Assembly (NCBI GenBank): GCA_017549385.1 | Contig: JAFYUX010000064.1 | Coordinates: 1-14,434 of the forward strand | Source of the DNA: Bacillota bacterium | GTDB lineage: Bacteria > Bacillota > Clostridia > Peptostreptococcales > Anaerovoracaceae | Direction of reading: 5' to 3' | DNA length: 14,434 bases | Shown here: positions 13,634-14,434 of the stretch, one piece after another | Layout of the letters: each line of letters begins with the position of its first letter | Position numbering within the stretch: position 1 is the first letter of the stretch | Program-made: the position numbers and the translations under genes | The notes under the pieces: generated by a model | Seen by the model: the letters and a program-made list of their open reading frames with translations, nothing else | Told to the model about the DNA's origin: nothing | Database searches by the model: none

Positions 13634-14399
13634 TGTTAAAAATGTGACATTTTCATATGGTGACCATCACGTTCTTAAGGGATGTTCCTTTTCTGCACAG
13701 GCTGGAGATCTGATTGCGGTACAGGGACCAAATGGTGTAGGAAAGAGTACACTTTTTCAATGTATGCTGGGGTTGCTCAGTGGCTATGGCGGAACGATAA
13801 CTTGTGACGGTGATGATATAAAGTCTCTTTCAAGAACTGAGATTGCAAGACGTATTGCATATATTCCGCAAAATACCGCTCCGGTTTTCGATTATACAGT
13901 AGAAGAAACCGTAATGATGGGTGCAGCAGCCCAGCTGGGAATCTTCGCAAGACCTGGTGAAAGTCACAGGCAGGAAGCGGAAAGACTTCTGGAAAGTCTG
14001 GGGGTTTTAAGACTGGCTAAGCGGAGCTTTGCAAAACTCAGCGGTGGCGAGCAGCAGCTGGTACTTGTAGCCAGAGCTCTGATGCAGAAGGCAAAGATTC
14101 TCATTATGGATGAGCCTACAGCAAATCTGGATTTTGGCAATCAGCATATGGTGATGTCTCGCATAAAGGCGCTGGCTGAAGAAGGTTATTTAATTCTTTT
14201 TTCCACTCATAACCCGGACCAGTCGTTTTTATACGCAAATAAAGTGCTGGCTGTAAAGGATGGCGCAGTTAGAGCCTTTGGCAGACCTGAAGAAGTTCTT
14301 GACTCGGAAATGCTGTCAGAATTGTATGGCATAAAAATTTCACTTAAGAGTTTTGAAACCAGCGGGAAAAATCTGCTGGTATGTGTGCCGGAGGAGTAA
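13623..14399 (+). CDS. FecE/BtuD-type ABC importer ATPase (258 aa)
   Basis: This is the cytoplasmic ATPase of the importer. Walker A is GPNGVGKST (35-43), the Q-loop segment is AYIPQNTAP, the signature is LSGGEQQ (139-145), Walker B is ILIMDEP (D163, E164) and the switch histidine is H196 in STHNPDQS. Length and order match the FecE/FepC/BtuD group. It overlaps the permease gene by 11 bases, so translation is likely coupled. No key residue is missing. No substrate can be assigned from the ATPase alone. Confidence 0.95.
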   Translation: MELNVKNVTFSYGDHHVLKGCSFSAQAGDLIAVQGPNGVGKSTLFQCMLGLLSGYGGTITCDGDDIKSLSRTEIARRIAYIPQNTAPVFDYTVEETVMMGAAAQLGIFARPGESHRQEAERLLESLGVLRLAKRSFAKLSGGEQQLVLVARALMQKAKILIMDEPTANLDFGNQHMVMSRIKALAEEGYLILFSTHNPDQSFLYANKVLAVKDGAVRAFGRPEEVLDSEMLSELYGIKISLKSFETSGKNLLVCVPEE

Positions 14400-14402
14400 A
14401 AA

Positions 14403-14434
14403 ATGAGAAAGAAAACACTGATTGTTAACGGGTC
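14403..14434 (+). CDS. Start of a further operon gene (partial, first ten codons)
   Basis: GGAGGAG (14390-14396) is ideally placed six bases before an ATG at 14403. The frame reads MRKKTLIVNG and runs off the window. It lies three bases after the ATPase stop, so it belongs to the same operon. The K-T-x-x-VNG start resembles the N-terminus of the [2Fe-2S] part of molybdenum hydroxylases (aldehyde oxidoreductase or xanthine dehydrogenase family, which often begin …KTI.VNG.E). That would fit the molybdenum theme, but ten residues cannot prove it. Confidence 0.6.
   Translation, partial: MRKKTLIVNG

Overview
The window reads as a low-GC, Gram-positive anaerobe of the Clostridia. The grounds are strong GGAGG-type ribosome binding sites, SLH-anchored surface proteins, LPXTG-free lipoproteins with LxGC-type lipoboxes, and AT-leaning codon use. 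No rRNA or other phylogenetic marker is present, so a genus cannot be given. Every gene I accept lies on the + strand.

Region 1 (1-6350): the last codons of one SLH-domain protein, then a 1783-residue SLH surface protein with beta-helix, bacterial-repeat and GLUG modules. A LysR-type regulator follows with a single base between stop and start. The large surface gene is a mosaic: leucine codon TTA dominates much of its 5' two-thirds and is rare after about base 3480.

Region 2 (6351-7443): a two-domain molbindin gene (Mop/TOBE-TOBE, cytoplasmic molybdate/tungstate binding) with its own promoter and a clear rho-independent terminator. It is followed by about 570 bases without an established gene. 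That stretch holds a near-consensus sigma-A promoter (TTGACA-N17-TAATAT) and a leader of roughly 340-375 nt. The leader contains three strong hairpins, a perfect 11-nt tandem repeat and three TTCGAA palindromes. I recognise no known riboswitch family in it.

Region 3 (7444-14434, running off the end): one compact operon whose genes mostly overlap or nearly abut. In order: a membrane-anchored extracellular protein with a sulfite-oxidase-like (SUOX-fold) domain plus an Ig-like domain; an ExbB/TolQ/MotA-type proton-channel protein; a DUF2149 protein that looks like ExbD; a small SUOX-fold lipoprotein; a FecB-type substrate-binding lipoprotein; a SAM methyltransferase; a THEP1-type P-loop NTPase; a FecCD-type permease; a FecE/BtuD-type ATPase; and the first ten codons of another gene. 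The transport half is a complete type-II (BtuCDF-like) ABC importer for a metal chelate, cofactor or oxyanion. The first half is an ExbBD-like proton-driven motor with SUOX-fold partners at the cell surface. That is unexpected where no TonB or outer-membrane receptor is visible.

The working hypothesis is a proton-motive-force-assisted capture and import system for a molybdenum/tungsten-related or other metal ligand. The molybdenum link rests on the neighbouring molbindin, on the SUOX folds and, weakly, on the start of the last gene, which resembles the N-terminus of the iron-sulfur part of molybdenum hydroxylases. The ligand itself cannot be read from the sequence.
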